In this document: positions 21,421-33,865 of the stretch, one piece after another
How positions within the stretch are numbered: the stretch's first letter is position 1
How the letters are laid out: every line of letters starts with the position of its first letter
Assembly (NCBI GenBank): GCA_963920525.1
Contig: OY986439.1
Coordinates: 212,019,500-212,083,499, forward strand
Length of the DNA stretch: 64,000 nt
Reading direction: 5' to 3'
DNA from: Dichetophora obliterata
Lineage: Eukaryota > Arthropoda > Insecta > Diptera > Sciomyzidae
Notes under the pieces: model-generated
What the model saw: the letters and a program-made list of their open reading frames with translations, nothing else
Told to the model about the DNA's origin: nothing
The model's database searches: none
Translations under genes and position numbers: made by a program

Positions 21421-23825
21421 TTTTCTTCACTAAAAACTTTTTAGCAAAAAAATTTTAACAAAAATTAACATACAAATAATTTTCAAATAGTTTTTAATCT
21501 AATTTTATATTTTTTTATATTGATTGTTATAGCTTTTACAAGTAAACAGCGTAATTTTTTGCATTATTACAATGCTTATAACTGGAGTTTTGTCAATCGT
21601 TAACATTCAAGCCCTTAAGCTACATTCGTTGTTCGCTTGTGCTCAGCAATTTCGGTTAACAACTCAAAATTAGAGTACTTGCGTCTATGAACGTTTATCT
21701 TAATTAGCTGATATTTTTTATCCTTCTGGTTTATAACATGTCTAGAAACAAGTTGTCATAAAGTATATTCAAATAATATATAAAAATTTACAATAAACAA
21801 TAAATAACAACATTTGCATTGCATTGCTTTTGGAATTTTCGCAAGCTTTAAAGTGTACAATTGTAATTGATACAATTTTTTGTTTTATTTGCCATAAAAA
21901 AAAGGAATACTTAAGCAAGATAAGATAGCGAAGCAAAGCAGAGCAGCAGCATTTTTGTAGAATCACAAAATTGCGCAGGAATTAATCATAAATAAAATTA
22001 CACAGAAAAACTTAACAAATACGAGATGAAAACGTGCCTGAATATGAGACTATTTGAAAAACAACAACCAAAAAAATTAAAGAAACCAAAAAAAAAAAAA
22101 TAGGTACAGAGCAGCCAAACGGCAACTAAGGTTGCTGACGCTGAGGTTGTTGTTGTTGCTGCTGCTGCTTTTGTGTTATTGATGTTGTTGCTGTAGCCAA
22201 TTAAACAATAAAAATTAAACAAAACTTAATTAAATTTATTGCAAAAGCTTTTGCGTAAGTCTAAAGCGAGAAATCACTGAAATTTTTTGGTTGTAGCAAT
22301 TTTTGAGCAATAATTGCACTTAGATTAACTGACAACAATGGCAATAATTTTAATGTTTTATATGCTGCTGTAGCTATGATTGACGATGATAATGACAAAG
22401 ATATCAAAAAGCAAACGTTAGCAAAGTAAAAAAATTATTTTCAAATATAAGTCAAGACTACATAATGCCATACTGTATTTATGTAAGTATGTGTAAGTTG
22501 ACAACTAGCTCAAGTTGGCGACAAGACAAACGAGCAACTAATTATACTATATGAAATCTTAAAGGCAAACAAATAAAGCCATAAATAGATTAAAATGATA
22601 AAAATATTTCATAGCTGAAATCAAAAATGTGATGATGATGTTGTAGATAAAGGCAACAACTAGTAACTTCTAGTCAGATAATAGTTAATAATGTAGGAAA
22701 CAAGGAAAAAAAAAGAATTAAATTAATTGAGGCTAGATTATGTAGAGAGGAAAAATGCAGAGAGCAACATGCTGCTATTGCGGCTAACAAAAAAAAGTAA
22801 TTGTTGATTTAACAGTTAAATGGAGCAGCTACAACGAAGACAACAACAAGACGACACAACACTAATAACTGTTAACTGACAACAACATAACTGTTGCATG
22901 TTGTGTATAAGGTTGCAGCAATAGAAGCCCTCAAGCACACACACACAAAATCAGCAACAAATGCTGTTTATGTTGCTAACGATCTCAGCGATATTGAGTA
23001 ATTAAATTCTTAATGTGTGTGTATGTGTGTGTTGTGGCAATATTTACAAATAGCACAACGACGAAACATTGCCAATAAAAAACCAAAAAGAACAACAGCA
23101 ACTTGCTAACATCTTGTGTCATTTTTATGGCCATTGTTGTGTATTGATTTATAGGCGCAACCTGTAGATATTTTAACTGCTGCCTCGTTTTCAAAAGCAG
23201 CAATTTGTTTTATTTTTTTTATCGCCCCATTTTTTATAAAATAAAACATTTTAATCGTGTTAAAATTTTTATTGTCTTTTCAAGAAAATATGTGTTTGGC
23301 TACTTTATTCATACGTATTTGCTGGTGTGCGTGTTATTCTGTATGTGTGTCTGTGATGCTTGTGTAGCTTAATAAATCTTGTCATAACTGGATTAAGTTT
23401 GTATACATGAAAATATGTTTATTTAAAAAAATATTAAGAAATAAACTCATTTTATTGCTGCTGCTATTGTTGTTGTTGTTGCTGTTGCTGTTGCTGTTGC
23501 TGTTGTTGTTGCTATTGCTGTGAAAATAGCTAAATGTCATGTGAGCTTAATGCAAGAATGTTGATGATGGATATTAAAAAAAAATTACGATGTTGAGCAT
23601 CAGCAAAAGAAGCATTGCGACAAAGTATATGAATGTAAAAATGCAACAACAACACAACCAACTTGAATTTTCTAGTAATTAACGCAAAATTGGCCATATG
23701 CATAAATATTTTATGCATTTAAAAGAAATAAAAACAATTTTTTTTAAGTTAGTTTTTTTATACTGTAGATAAAAGATGTTTTAATGGTTCTGGTCTTAAA
23801 AAGGGTGCTTTTATAGAGTAAAACA
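21421..23825. other. Gene-free stretch with trinucleotide and (CA)n tracts
   Basis: Trinucleotide CTG/TTG tracts at 22147-22175 and 23456-23521, and (CA/TG)n near 22936-22947 and 23013-23032. No gene supported. Confidence 0.6.
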
Positions 23826-26800
23826 TAATTTTGTTAAGTTTCAAACTTTGTTTTAAAAAACTGTCATTTTCGAAATTGATTAAAAGCTGCAATGATTTGA
23901 AATTTCAGTTAAAAAAAGTTTCGTTAAGTTTTTTTAGTTTTGTTAAGTTTTATTTTCGCCTATTACGCATCTATTTATTCAAAATAGCTACACAACAGTT
24001 GCTTACGGAGTCATTTTTGCAAATTATGCTTTTGTTAAGTTTGAAATGTTGCCTAAATTCTAAAAAATTAATTTTGTAAAACCGTACAATCAGCACTCAA
24101 CTTAAAACTAATTTGTAAAACTCTTTCATTAGGTTTAAAAAGTTTCGTTAAGTTTGATTTGTTACCTATTTTAGCTATTGTTACCTATTTTGTTACCTAT
24201 TTGTTACCTATTTGTTACCGTTTAGTGTTTATAACGAACTTCAACGTTATAAGCGATAGATCGTTATAAGGGATAGATCGTTATAAGCGATATTGTATTT
24301 TGGGCTATTTATTAAATTTTTTTTTAGTTTTATATAAAAAATCAACAAAAAGATAAGTAATTAAAATTTAACTATTTTGTATTAACTTCAGCCGGGGCTT
24401 AAATTTTGGTTTGTTATAACCGATAGTTCGCAATAAGCAATGTCGTTATAAACATTACTTACTGCATGTGTTTCAAGACAAAATTTGCTCTAAATGCACG
24501 CTTAATGAGAAATAAGCTCACCCAAAAATGATTTCGTCAAGGAAAATTTGTTATTCTTTTTCGATTTTTGACTTCATTGTCGAAATTTAATTTACACTAT
24601 TGGCCTAAAAAGTTTCGTTAAATTTATTTATTTTTTTAATCATGAAACAGTGTCAAAAATTATCTCTCCTTTAATCAAAGCAACTACATTTAGCAAATGT
24701 ACTGCCCGCATATTCTTCATCGTCCACTGCAACAAGTGTTGAACTCTAGCCGAAGGCCTCAATTTCACACTGGAACATCATTAAAAATTTCCTACGAAAA
24801 ATTTTCGTTTGCTCTGCGTTAAAAAAACAACACCAACAAATGCATTTCTAATTAATCTATCCATTGTTTCCGCTGGTCACTTTAGTTATTAAACGCTGGC
24901 AATATTTAAATGTAATAACAATGCAGCAGCTGAAGCAAGCATCTCTCCTCAACTATCTTGCATGCTTGATAGCTTTAGCAGCGCATCACAGATGCGGGTC
25001 ATGCTTGCAAGGCAATCATAAAATTTATGCTACATTTTGACAGCACTTAATTGAATATATCCGAATTTAATTGACAACAGCGGAACGCATAAATCAAGCC
25101 AACAAATGTTGTCTGTCGGTCTTAACTGTGAGTTTGTGAGTATGCAAAATTTTGAATATTGATAAATTTATAGCAGCATCCAGCGATAGATCGATTGCAA
25201 ACGCCTTTCATATTTCTTAAGCCAATTAGCCAAAGTGCTGGTGTTGTTTTTGCTGCTTCTTTAAATATTATAAATTATTTACAAGACACATTCGCTGGCT
25301 TATTAGAATATCATTATTTATGCCGCAGTTGTTGGCTAAAAAGCCAAACGCTTGAAAACCAAATTTATGACAAACTAAACTACCAACAGATGGCGCGCAA
25401 CGGCGCAGAATTTTCGATTTTGTAATTTAGTGTTCAGCTCATATCTGTCGATGTTGTTGTATCTATCGCTGCTACTGCTGCTATAGTTTGCAGCGGATAT
25501 ACAAATGAGTGATTTGACAACTGAAGCGTTTTGCATCAGCCTTTGAGTCACACATACGCTGCACATGTGTCGCTACATGGTTATCTGGGAAAATGGCGAG
25601 AAATGTCGAAATGTGTCTTAATCAATTTTGAACATGATTGCACACACAAACACACATGTATGATGTATAGTTAAAGAGCCAAACACTCATACACTGCTAG
25701 TAAGGCAGTGTTTATGTTGTGAAATGTGAAATGTTGCTAGCTTTGCTGGCAGCACGTTTTCTTAGATATTTTGTCAATTTGTCAAAGAGCTGTCGAAAAT
25801 TTTCTTATTTCGATTTCTACTGATTTTTGTTAATTTTTTGTTTATTCTTTTCAAATATCTAGAGAAGAAGTTCGTCTGCATGTTTAACTCAATTACAAGC
25901 TTGAACGAAAATTTAACATTTCAATCAACTCGAAAGTGGCACAATTTTATGCCAAATTTGATAAGCAATTGGAAAATTGACAGGTTTATTTGTTGCTGTC
26001 ACTTAAGTTTGCTGAGTGATAAAACAAAAAAAAAAACCACAAAGGAAATAAGCTAATTAGACGTTTTATATTGAGTTTGTGTTTATGATAATAGTTTTTC
26101 TGTATTTTATTGTTTTAAAAAATTGAAATAGTTTTCCCATAAAGTTTTTATTGCTTCGTTAAGTTTCAAAATTGAGCTGAAACAGAAAACATTTATAAAT
26201 TAAGAGACAGCAAGTCACAGTTTTTTAAAAAAATGGTTTTCAAACACTTTCGTTAAGTTTTTGAAGTTTCGTTAAGTTTGATTTTTCATTATTTACTGCT
26301 TATTTACATAATTTCTGTGTGTGAAATGTACTCTTAAGACATGAATTTTTGCAAAAAAATAACTTTCGTTGTTTTTAAAAGTTTGTGTGAATAAAAAGAA
26401 GTGGTTTTCGGATTTATAAGACAGCAACTAGCTTCAAATTTAATTAAAAAAGTTTAATTTCTTATTCTTATTTGGTTGGCTTTTTTTTGGTGTTATAGTA
26501 TGTATGTCTGTAAAAAACACCTTTTTTAAGTTCTTAATTCGAATTGAATAAAGAAAAAAAATTGTATTCAAGTTAATACCAGATAACACATATCAAAACA
26601 TACTTAAAACTACTTTCGCTAAGTTTTTAACTCTTCGCTTAGTTTAACTTTATATCCATGTTCTATTTGCTTACTGAATCATTATGTTAAAAACTGCTTT
26701 ATATTTAATTTTACGACAAAAGCACATTCGTTAAGTTTCAAAATAGAGTGAAATCAATAAACTGCAGCATTATTCAAATAAACAAAGCAAAAATTAACTC

Positions 26801-26960
26801 AAGACTTCAATTGCATTTTTTTCGTTCAGTTTTTAGGTTTCGTTAAGTTATATTTTTTCTCATTTTATAACGTTTTACTGCAAGTCAATTGTTTAAGGCA
26901 TTATTTTTATCAAATAAATCTAAACCCTGTTGTTTTAAAGTTTCGTTAAGTCGAATTTTG
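23826..26960 (-). repeat. CTTAACGAA motif cluster C, inverted orientation
   Basis: The motif appears here only as its reverse complement (TTTCGTTAAGTTT), for example at about 23922, 24144, 26156, 26250, 26269, 26728, 26838 and 26942, plus near-variants (TTTTGTTAAGTTT at 23940). I saw no plus-oriented copy in this block. Near 24235-24300 a separate short repeat, CGTTATAAGCGATAGAT, occurs about three times. Confidence 0.85.
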
Positions 26961-28850
26961 ATGGCTGTGTCATTTTATGGCGTTTTAACTTAATGAAATT
27001 TCTTTTGGCGCATTTTATTAATGCGTCTTCACAAAATATTTATTTTCAAATTGATTTCGCTTTGATAGAATGTCAAATGCTGCATTTAATATGCTGCCAT
27101 CAACAACACTCGCCTTTTGCTATGGCTGCCACTTTCACTATCTCTATTTTGCCAAGGCAGTATCCTTGTCTCGCTCATTAACTCATTCCAACGGTACTTT
27201 ATAAAAACGTTTTCCGTTAAAATTGACTTAAAAAGTATAATAAAGCATTTAATGTAAAAATTGACTAACTGACAGATTTTTTCAAATGCCAGCCAACCAG
27301 CGCCTAAGCCGCATACTTCTCATCCTTCTTCTGCGTTTTCTCTCTCTTCCTAGCTCCACAAAAGCAATAGCCATTCAATGCAGCATTTGACGGCTCTTTT
27401 TTCCAAAGCACATCGTTTCAATGACGATTGACCAAACAAATTAATTAGTAGACTGTGACGGCAAGGACTCAATCGAAAAAATGCGCCGCTTTTTAATGCG
27501 CCACCCTCACTATTGCCCGCTTTTTAATTTTTATGTTTCATCAAGTGTTTTTTTTTTTTGTTTTTTTTTTGCTGATTTGCCGCATTTTATTTAAAAGTCA
27601 ATTTATTTTTATGTTGCTTTACTATAGAAAATCACTCGTCCTGAAAATGTTATCCTTGACAAAATATGCTGCATGCAAACGCCACAATTTGACTTTGCTG
27701 TGCACGTTGTTGTCAACCATAAAATACATGATTGCGGCAACGACTACAACGACGTGCTTTTTTTATGCCAAATGAGCAGCCCGCAATAATTGCTGCCAGC
27801 AATTATCATAATCTTCTATCAATTTTTTTGCCATCAATGATTTCTTCCTGCTGCTTTTAATGCTTCAACGTTTTTTGTGCATTTCTACAAACTTGTGGGC
27901 GATTAAATTGTTTTTGCTTTCTCCTTTTTTCAAGTGAAAAGTGACAAACTTTCGTTGTCGTCGTCATCGACAAAAAAGTAAGCAAGAATTGTAGAGTAGG
28001 AAAAAAAAAATTAAATTGAAATTAAGTCATCAACTTTTACTTAATTTGAAATTACAAAATTTCATTTCAATATAAATTGCAGCAACGTCCTCCTATATTT
28101 TGCTGTTGATGTCAATGTTAAAGAAGGATGGGAGAACTTGGTATCTTTTCTAGCTTGAGGACATCATGGCGCTGATAAACTAATCGATGAAGTAATTTCT
28201 TGCTTGGCTACAAAATCCAATTAAAGACAACGTAGCAAGAAGACTTTGGCAATTGGATGAATCAAATTAGAACGTTGAACGAATTTTTTATTTGTTTCCA
28301 GAAACATTCTAAATTCAAATTCGAAAACTTTGATGTGTCCTGATGACAGCTGTCGGAGATGTGAGCGCACATAAATAACCCCTTCCAGAACTGCCCGGCC
28401 AGCTACAACCAAAAGTTAACTGAACATGAGCGCAGTGTATCAATTAGGTTTGGCGGTGTGCTTTATGCGTCACCTTAACACAGGATATGCAAACTTTTAC
28501 CCAACAAATCCAAAAAAAAAACCAAAAATAAAAACAAGGAAACAAAAACTTCATCAATAAGCCGCAACTTAAACAAGTTCTGCTGATTTTTATGATTCTT
28601 TTACGATATTTATTATTGATTCAGTTTTGGATTTGATTTTTTTTCGTTGTGTCTTCTTTTGCGCTTTTGATTAATTTCGTTTTAAGCGACTGTTTGCATG
28701 CGTGCTTTATTGACACATATAAATTTCTGCTGTGAGTATTTTGATTTGCGACTTAAAGCTATAAAAAAATGCTTTTAGCATGCAAAAAGGTATAATTTAG
28801 TTATAGCTATGCACAAAGGTTGCTAAATTTGTATATTCGCCGCATTAAGA
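26961..28850. other. No gene recognised
   Basis: Moderately AT-rich sequence. Short open frames at 26993-27181, 27533-27775 and 28221-28412 show no known domain. Nothing else supported. Confidence 0.5.
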
Positions 28851-29345
28851 AAACTTAACGAAACGAAAAAAACTTAACGAAACTTTATAACTTGCAGCAG
28901 AATTTAAAGAACCTCGCAAAAAACGATTTTTTTTGCAAAATTTTCTCACATTTAAAACCACAACATAACTTAACGAAAGAGCTGCATTTGAAAAATTTTG
29001 ATTTAAAAAACATGTTTTTCAGCAAGTTAAACTATAGCAATTTTTTACTATAAAAGTAAAAAAAATATTTGCACAGCTTTCGACTTGTGAAATTCTTTTA
29101 TTAACTTAACGAAGCCACTCAAATAAAGTTCTGTGTCAATAAAAACGTAGTTTGTGTTAAATCAAGCAATTTTAGGCGTTGTTTTGGCAAAAACTTTATG
29201 CTTTGGAAATTTAAATAGCTTAACGAATGTTTAGAAAACTTAACAAAGCTATATTTTATGCTGATATAAATTTAAAAAAATTGAAAATAAATTTCAAGTA
29301 CAGTTTTCTACACTTTAAAACTCTACAGCAACTTAACGAAACTAT
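28851..29345 (+). repeat. CTTAACGAA motif cluster D
   Basis: Plus-oriented copies at about 28857, 28874, 28968, 29104, 29218 and 29332, so orientation returns to that of clusters A and B. Confidence 0.85.
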
Positions 29346-29543
29346 AATAACGCCGTTTCATTAAAAAGTTTTATTTAAGTATTAAAAAATCGTAATTTGT
29401 TAGTTGTGTGATTGATGTGTGTTTGTGTTTTTAACACGTTTTTATTAGCATCAGTTCATGTTTGTCTCTTGGAAATCTTGGAATCCATTTTTAAGCAACT
29501 TCTCGATGAGCTAGAGTTTTGAAACTTAAAATGTAGCTCAGAA

Positions 29544-29815
29544 CTGGATGACAACACTATAGTCACTAATTTTCTTTTCTGTACGTTTATTTGTTTGGCT
29601 AAAATGCGAAATTGTTTGATACATACTTACATATTAAAAATCAAACAAAAACATTAAAAAGCTCATTGACTTTTTAGATTTCACAAATTCACAACTAAAG
29701 TGAATTTATAAGCTCATCTAGAAAAAGTTTAGGTGTGAGTTCTGTAGCTCATAGCGTAAGGCGATTGATTTATAACCACAAGGTAGTGAGTTCGAGCCTC
29801 AAGAATGTCGACGGA
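29544..29815 (+). repeat. Dispersed repeat ending in a tRNA-like module, copy 1
   Basis: About 190 bp of body is followed by a tRNA-like module (29737-29810): TCTGTAGCTCATAGCG resembles an A box and GAGTTCGAGCCTC a B box. The whole block recurs, diverged, at 31585-31830. The module cannot fold into a good cloverleaf, so it is not called a tRNA gene. Confidence 0.75.
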
Positions 29816-29979
29816 TTTTTTTTTTTTTTATGAAATCAATTCAAATTGACCACTGTGTTGTACAGAATAAACTAAATGCTTCCATTTTAATAAAAATATT
29901 TAAATATGGTAATAAGCTATAGATAAGATATATTAGAATGCTTAACCTTTGTAGACAAAGTGGGGAAATATTATAAATT

Positions 29980-30800
29980 GTGACTACTGGGACAGGTCTC
30001 TGTGACTTGCGGGACAAGTACAAAATTTGTGTTAATAATAAACTATTTTTATCAATTGTATGATTTGTTTTAACCCAACTAATGTAGTTATTTATATATA
30101 TTTCTGTAAACCATGCAAAATAAATCCTGTAACTCTATTATTTAAATAAAATGTTGACTTTTTGTCCTAATTGGTAAAATTTTACCACGCAACAGCATTA
30201 TACTAGGACATAGACACATTTGTCTCCTATGTGGCGAAAAACTCTGCTTCATTGCCTGAAGTCGATTTTAAAAGCAATTTATCACTTCGTCTTCCTCTTT
30301 TTTATTTTGAGATTTTCTTTACAAAAGACGCATTGAGAGTAAGTTGCAGTACCTGAATTAGCTATTGCGTTTAAACTTTGCCCAACCATATCTTTAGGTT
30401 CAACATTCAATTCCTGTTCGCTGTCTTTTAGGTCAAAGGGAATAATTAATACATTTATCTCCTTTGGATTGAAAATAGTGGTGTCTCTGTAAGTGTGCAT
30501 TTTTACAGCCATTTTACACTCAAGTTAGACATAAAAAAGCTTTAACTACTCCATTTTGGGCCAGAAAAGTTAATTCAACTATACACAAAGGCATTGAAAT
30601 AAAATCAGGCTGTTCACCGTGACTACCGGGACACATTTTAAAACCGTTTGGAAAGCATAATATTATCGCCTTAGCTATTATATGAAGTTTAAATAGTATA
30701 CCACGTGTTTATTATTACTTCTAGGTAGTATTGAATTTATAAAGTCGTGTTTTAGATTAGGAAAAAACTTTTATATATTCTTGCGTGACTACTGGGACAT
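29980..30800. repeat. Four scattered copies of GTGACTACTGGGACA
   Basis: Copies at 29980-29994, 30002-30016 (diverged), 30619-30633 and 30785-30799 share the pattern GTGACT..YGGGACA in one orientation within 820 bp. Between copies two and three lies a 76-codon minus-strand open frame (30282-30512) with ordinary amino-acid composition, including NPKEINVLIIPFDLKDSE and a C-x-x-C pair. I do not recognise it. Confidence 0.5.
30282..30512 (-). CDS. Unrecognised 76-codon open frame, possibly a relic
   Basis: Starting at ATG 30512 it reads 76 residues to a stop at 30282. Unlike most short frames here it is not low complexity. It has mixed acidic and polar residues (DLKDSEQELNVEPKDMVGQS), one CVFCKEN with two cysteines, and a lysine-rich end (KIKKRKTK). 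No signal peptide, membrane segment or known domain is seen. It lies among the GTGACTACTGGGACA repeats, so it may be part of an unidentified mobile element. Whether it is coding at all is uncertain. Confidence 0.2.
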   Translation of the reverse strand: MAVKMHTYRDTTIFNPKEINVLIIPFDLKDSEQELNVEPKDMVGQSLNAIANSGTATYSQCVFCKENLKIKKRKTK

Positions 30801-31570
30801 GCCACTTGCATCTATCTTGAGCCTTGAATTTTTACAGCCATATAATTTGTTGGAAATGAAAAATAAAATCCACTTTTCTCAGTAGAATTTAACGTTTAAT
30901 AAGGCTATGTAAAAAGAAATACGATAAAATACAAAATGAAGCGAGTAGCGAAGCAAATTCTTTTTTTTTTCTTTAATTTATGAAAAAAAATTGGTGTTTT
31001 TATCAATTTTATTTAAATAATATTCTAATAAAAACATTTATTTTTTTACATAAACTACTTGGACCTAAAAATACCTTTCCATTGAATCCAAAAACATCGA
31101 AATCGGTCAAGAATTCGCTTAATTGCGGCAATTTTAAACTTTTTTTTTCTTGGTAAAATACTGATTCACATGTATATGTTTGCTTCCGTACAAAATGCTA
31201 ATATTTCATCAAATCTCCACCTATTTTTGTCATCTTAAGCTCGTTGGAAAGACAATATGATGAGCGATATAGAACTTTGAAAAATAAAAAAGGAATTCAA
31301 ATTTTTTTTATTTTAAATTAATTATTTTATATGAATGTGTACTAGGATGGGCTGATTTGTTGAAATTATGTTTGTACAGTTTTTTCCTGTTATAGCACAA
31401 AAACAGGATTCTAGGGACTTTTTTCCGTGAAATAACACATACCCCCTCATTTTCAATTTTTTTTTAATTTTCCAACATTTGTGTACTGGAGCCCCCTAAT
31501 TGTTCCTTTTTTTTTTTTTTTTTTGAAAATCTGATGCCAAATAAAATTTTCACAACTCATAAAACCCTAC
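30801..31570. other. No gene recognised
   Basis: AT-rich with poly-T tracts (for example 31507-31524). The stretch near 31340-31500 resembles non-coding repeat DNA, but I cannot assign it. Confidence 0.4.
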
Positions 31571-31584
31571 TTTGCGAAAATTTG

Positions 31585-31830
31585 CGAACTGGATGTCAAC
31601 GCAATAATCACTTATTTTCTTGTCTGTGCGTTTATTGATTTGGCTTAGATGCGAAATTGGTACACATACATATTAAAAATCAAACAAAAATACTGCAAAG
31701 CTCATTGCTTTTTTTAAATTTCAAGAATTCACAGCTAAAATGAATTTATTACCTCATTTTAAAAAAGTTTTGGTGTGAGCTCTGTAGCTCATAGCGTAAA
31801 GTGATTGAGTTCGAGCCTGTGGACGATTTT
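31585..31830 (+). repeat. Dispersed repeat ending in a tRNA-like module, copy 2
   Basis: Diverged copy of 29544-29815. Its tRNA-like module (31777-31820) keeps the A-box-like TCTGTAGCTCATAGCG, but a deletion joins it directly to GAGTTCGAGCCTG. Confidence 0.75.
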
Positions 31831-31975
31831 ATTGGTTTTTTTTGTTATAAAACAAATTCAAATTTTGAAAAATTCACCACAAGAAATTGTAAAAAAGTAG
31901 TTTAAATAAAATTGTTTTATTTATTTTATATGAAAGTAGTTTGATTTATTGCTATTAAGAATATATTTCTTTTAG

Positions 31976-32052
31976 AGTTCTGTAGCTGAGAGCACAAGGC
32001 GCTTGCTTTATAATCGTAAGGTTGTGAGTTCGAGCCTCAGCAATGTCAATGG
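31976..32052 (+). repeat. tRNA-like module, copy 3
   Basis: GTTCTGTAGCTGAGAGCAC followed by GGTTGTGAGTTCGAGCCTCA, so both internal promoter-like boxes are intact, and a T-rich stretch follows. It lacks the upstream body of copies 1 and 2. The anticodon arm pairs poorly, so it is a derived module, not a confident tRNA gene. Confidence 0.65.
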
Positions 32053-33300
32053 ATTTTTTTCAGTTTTTTTCTTTTTCTTTTTGAATATTTATAGACCTTT
32101 TTTGATTTCTTTAAAAAAATTCTCTTGCCACCTTCAGTGGTGAATTTTTGAAAATTTTAATTTTTAAAGTTTTTGATAAAGACTAAAAATGAAAATAATT
32201 ACTTAAGTAAAAAAATTAAGATTGATTAATCAAGAAAGATTTAAACTATCAAACATTTAGAATTTGTATTTAAATCATAGAAAATCAACATAGTAAAAAA
32301 AATTTTAATATGATTCGTTTTTAAACGAACCAAAAAGTATAAAATAATCTCTTCTAGTTAGATTGGGGCTTTTAGAAGAAATCATTTGTTCACTAAAGAA
32401 CTACACTTATTAATAATACTCCTTACCATTCATATTATGGGGGGCACCGCCCACCGAGAAAAAAATTTGAAAATGTTTTATCGATTGAAAATTTAATTAA
32501 ACAATAGCTGCGTTCCATTCGCTTCAAAATAATCCAGATTATTTTTTTTTACATGCAAAGCAAAAACAAAAATAATAATCCTATAACAAATTGGATTATT
32601 TTTGCTATCCATATAAAATTGTGATATAGCCTTTATAAAATTTGAAACACAGGTGTCGCACCTGTATATTTCTCTGAGCTGTCATTTATTTTTTTGAATA
32701 TTCTGTTTGATACAATGACTATAAGGTAGCTATGACAGCTACCTATTTTCTCACGAGCTGCGACCATCGAATGTTAAACAAAAGAAAACAAAACAAACCG
32801 CGTGTATCACACACATTGGACGCATTCAGAGTAGCCAACAATTGCACTTAAACTTTTTATATAGTTGCATAATATTAATAATTAAATTAAATAATTTACA
32901 CTTTTTCTGACGTTTAGAGCAAAACACATTCAGAAAAAAACATCCTTCACTAAGGTATCGCTACCATAACAGTTCACAACAGTTTTGAACGACATACGTT
33001 CACATGACACCTAATAGCTATTGTATCATGATTGCTTGGTTGAATTTAATTTTGACTGCAACGCTAATGCCCTCTACGAGTCGTTTTTCTTGCCGTTCCT
33101 TTGAGAAAATTTGTTATCGCGATTATATTAAGGCGAAAGGAACGCAGCTAATGATAATATTTATGCCTTGTTCTCTTTTAATATTATATTGTCATATTTC
33201 CAATTATTATTGCATAATATTCGATTTTTTGCGACGATTTTAACGCAGACTAATCAGGGGACGGGGAATTAGGGACTTATCAGGGAATTATTTCTCTGTA
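32053..33300. other. No gene; includes fragment of the 573-bp family and two small palindromes
   Basis: 32241-32298 matches the end of the 573-bp unit (ATTTAAACTATCAAACATTT ... TCAACATAG). Short perfect palindromes CAGGTGTCGCACCTG (about 32651) and GGTAGCTATGACAGCTACC (about 32726) lie close together. The open frame 33004-33243 has no recognised domain. Confidence 0.55.
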
Positions 33301-33324
33301 TGGATTTCTATCAAATTTCTTGAT

Positions 33325-33864
33325 AAAGACCAAAGATGAAATTAAAAAGGCTTGTGCAAAGTTTAGTGAACATTATTCCGAGGACATTGAGCTTAAGTTT
33401 ATAGACAAGATGGTGCAGTTCTAGTACTTCATCTTGCAATTAATGGATGCGGGGAAAGATAAAACTGTAGCTGCCGAGGAATAGTGAAAATTGATTTTTG
33501 ATAATATGGCACAATCAACTTTCCAGAATGTGATTATAGCATTGGAAAAATATAGAACTCTAATAGCATCAAACGCTACGGGTAAAGGCTGCTTTTCAAA
33601 ATGAAAACTAATAAAAAACTGTGTTCTTTTATCAATGTCACAGAACCGTTTCAATTGTATGGTACAGATGAACGTACATACATGCATGCCGGTCAAACAC
33701 ATATACTGTTCTTTCCGCATTACCGTAGTCGGGTAAAAAACTAGCGTAATTTTAAATAGTATTGCGTTTCGGTAGAAATAATGTATTTTAGGATGTTAGA
33801 AAGTTGTAAATGAGCCCCGAAAATTACATTGCCTTGGGGCCTCGACATGGTTAATCCGGCCCTG
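33325..33864 (+). mobile_element. hAT element relic, right end with terminal repeat
   Basis: Plus-strand codons in two frames give KKACAKFSEHYSEDIELKF, then TFQNVIIALEKYRTL, then FSK followed by a stop, then KLIKN and MVQMNVH. These are the ordered C-terminal blocks of a hAT (ZMYM1/52-kDa-repressor type) transposase. The sequence ends in GGTTAATCCGGCCCTG at 33849-33864, the inverted form of a CAGGGCCGG hAT terminus. The left terminus was not found. The right border cuts an R1-like LINE, so the hAT inserted there or the two were joined by deletion. Confidence 0.8.
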
Positions 33865-33865
33865 C

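Noticed and set aside
31976..32052. tRNA gene
   Set aside because: The anticodon stem pairs poorly and the acceptor ends do not pair; diverged sister modules nearby show it is a repeat.
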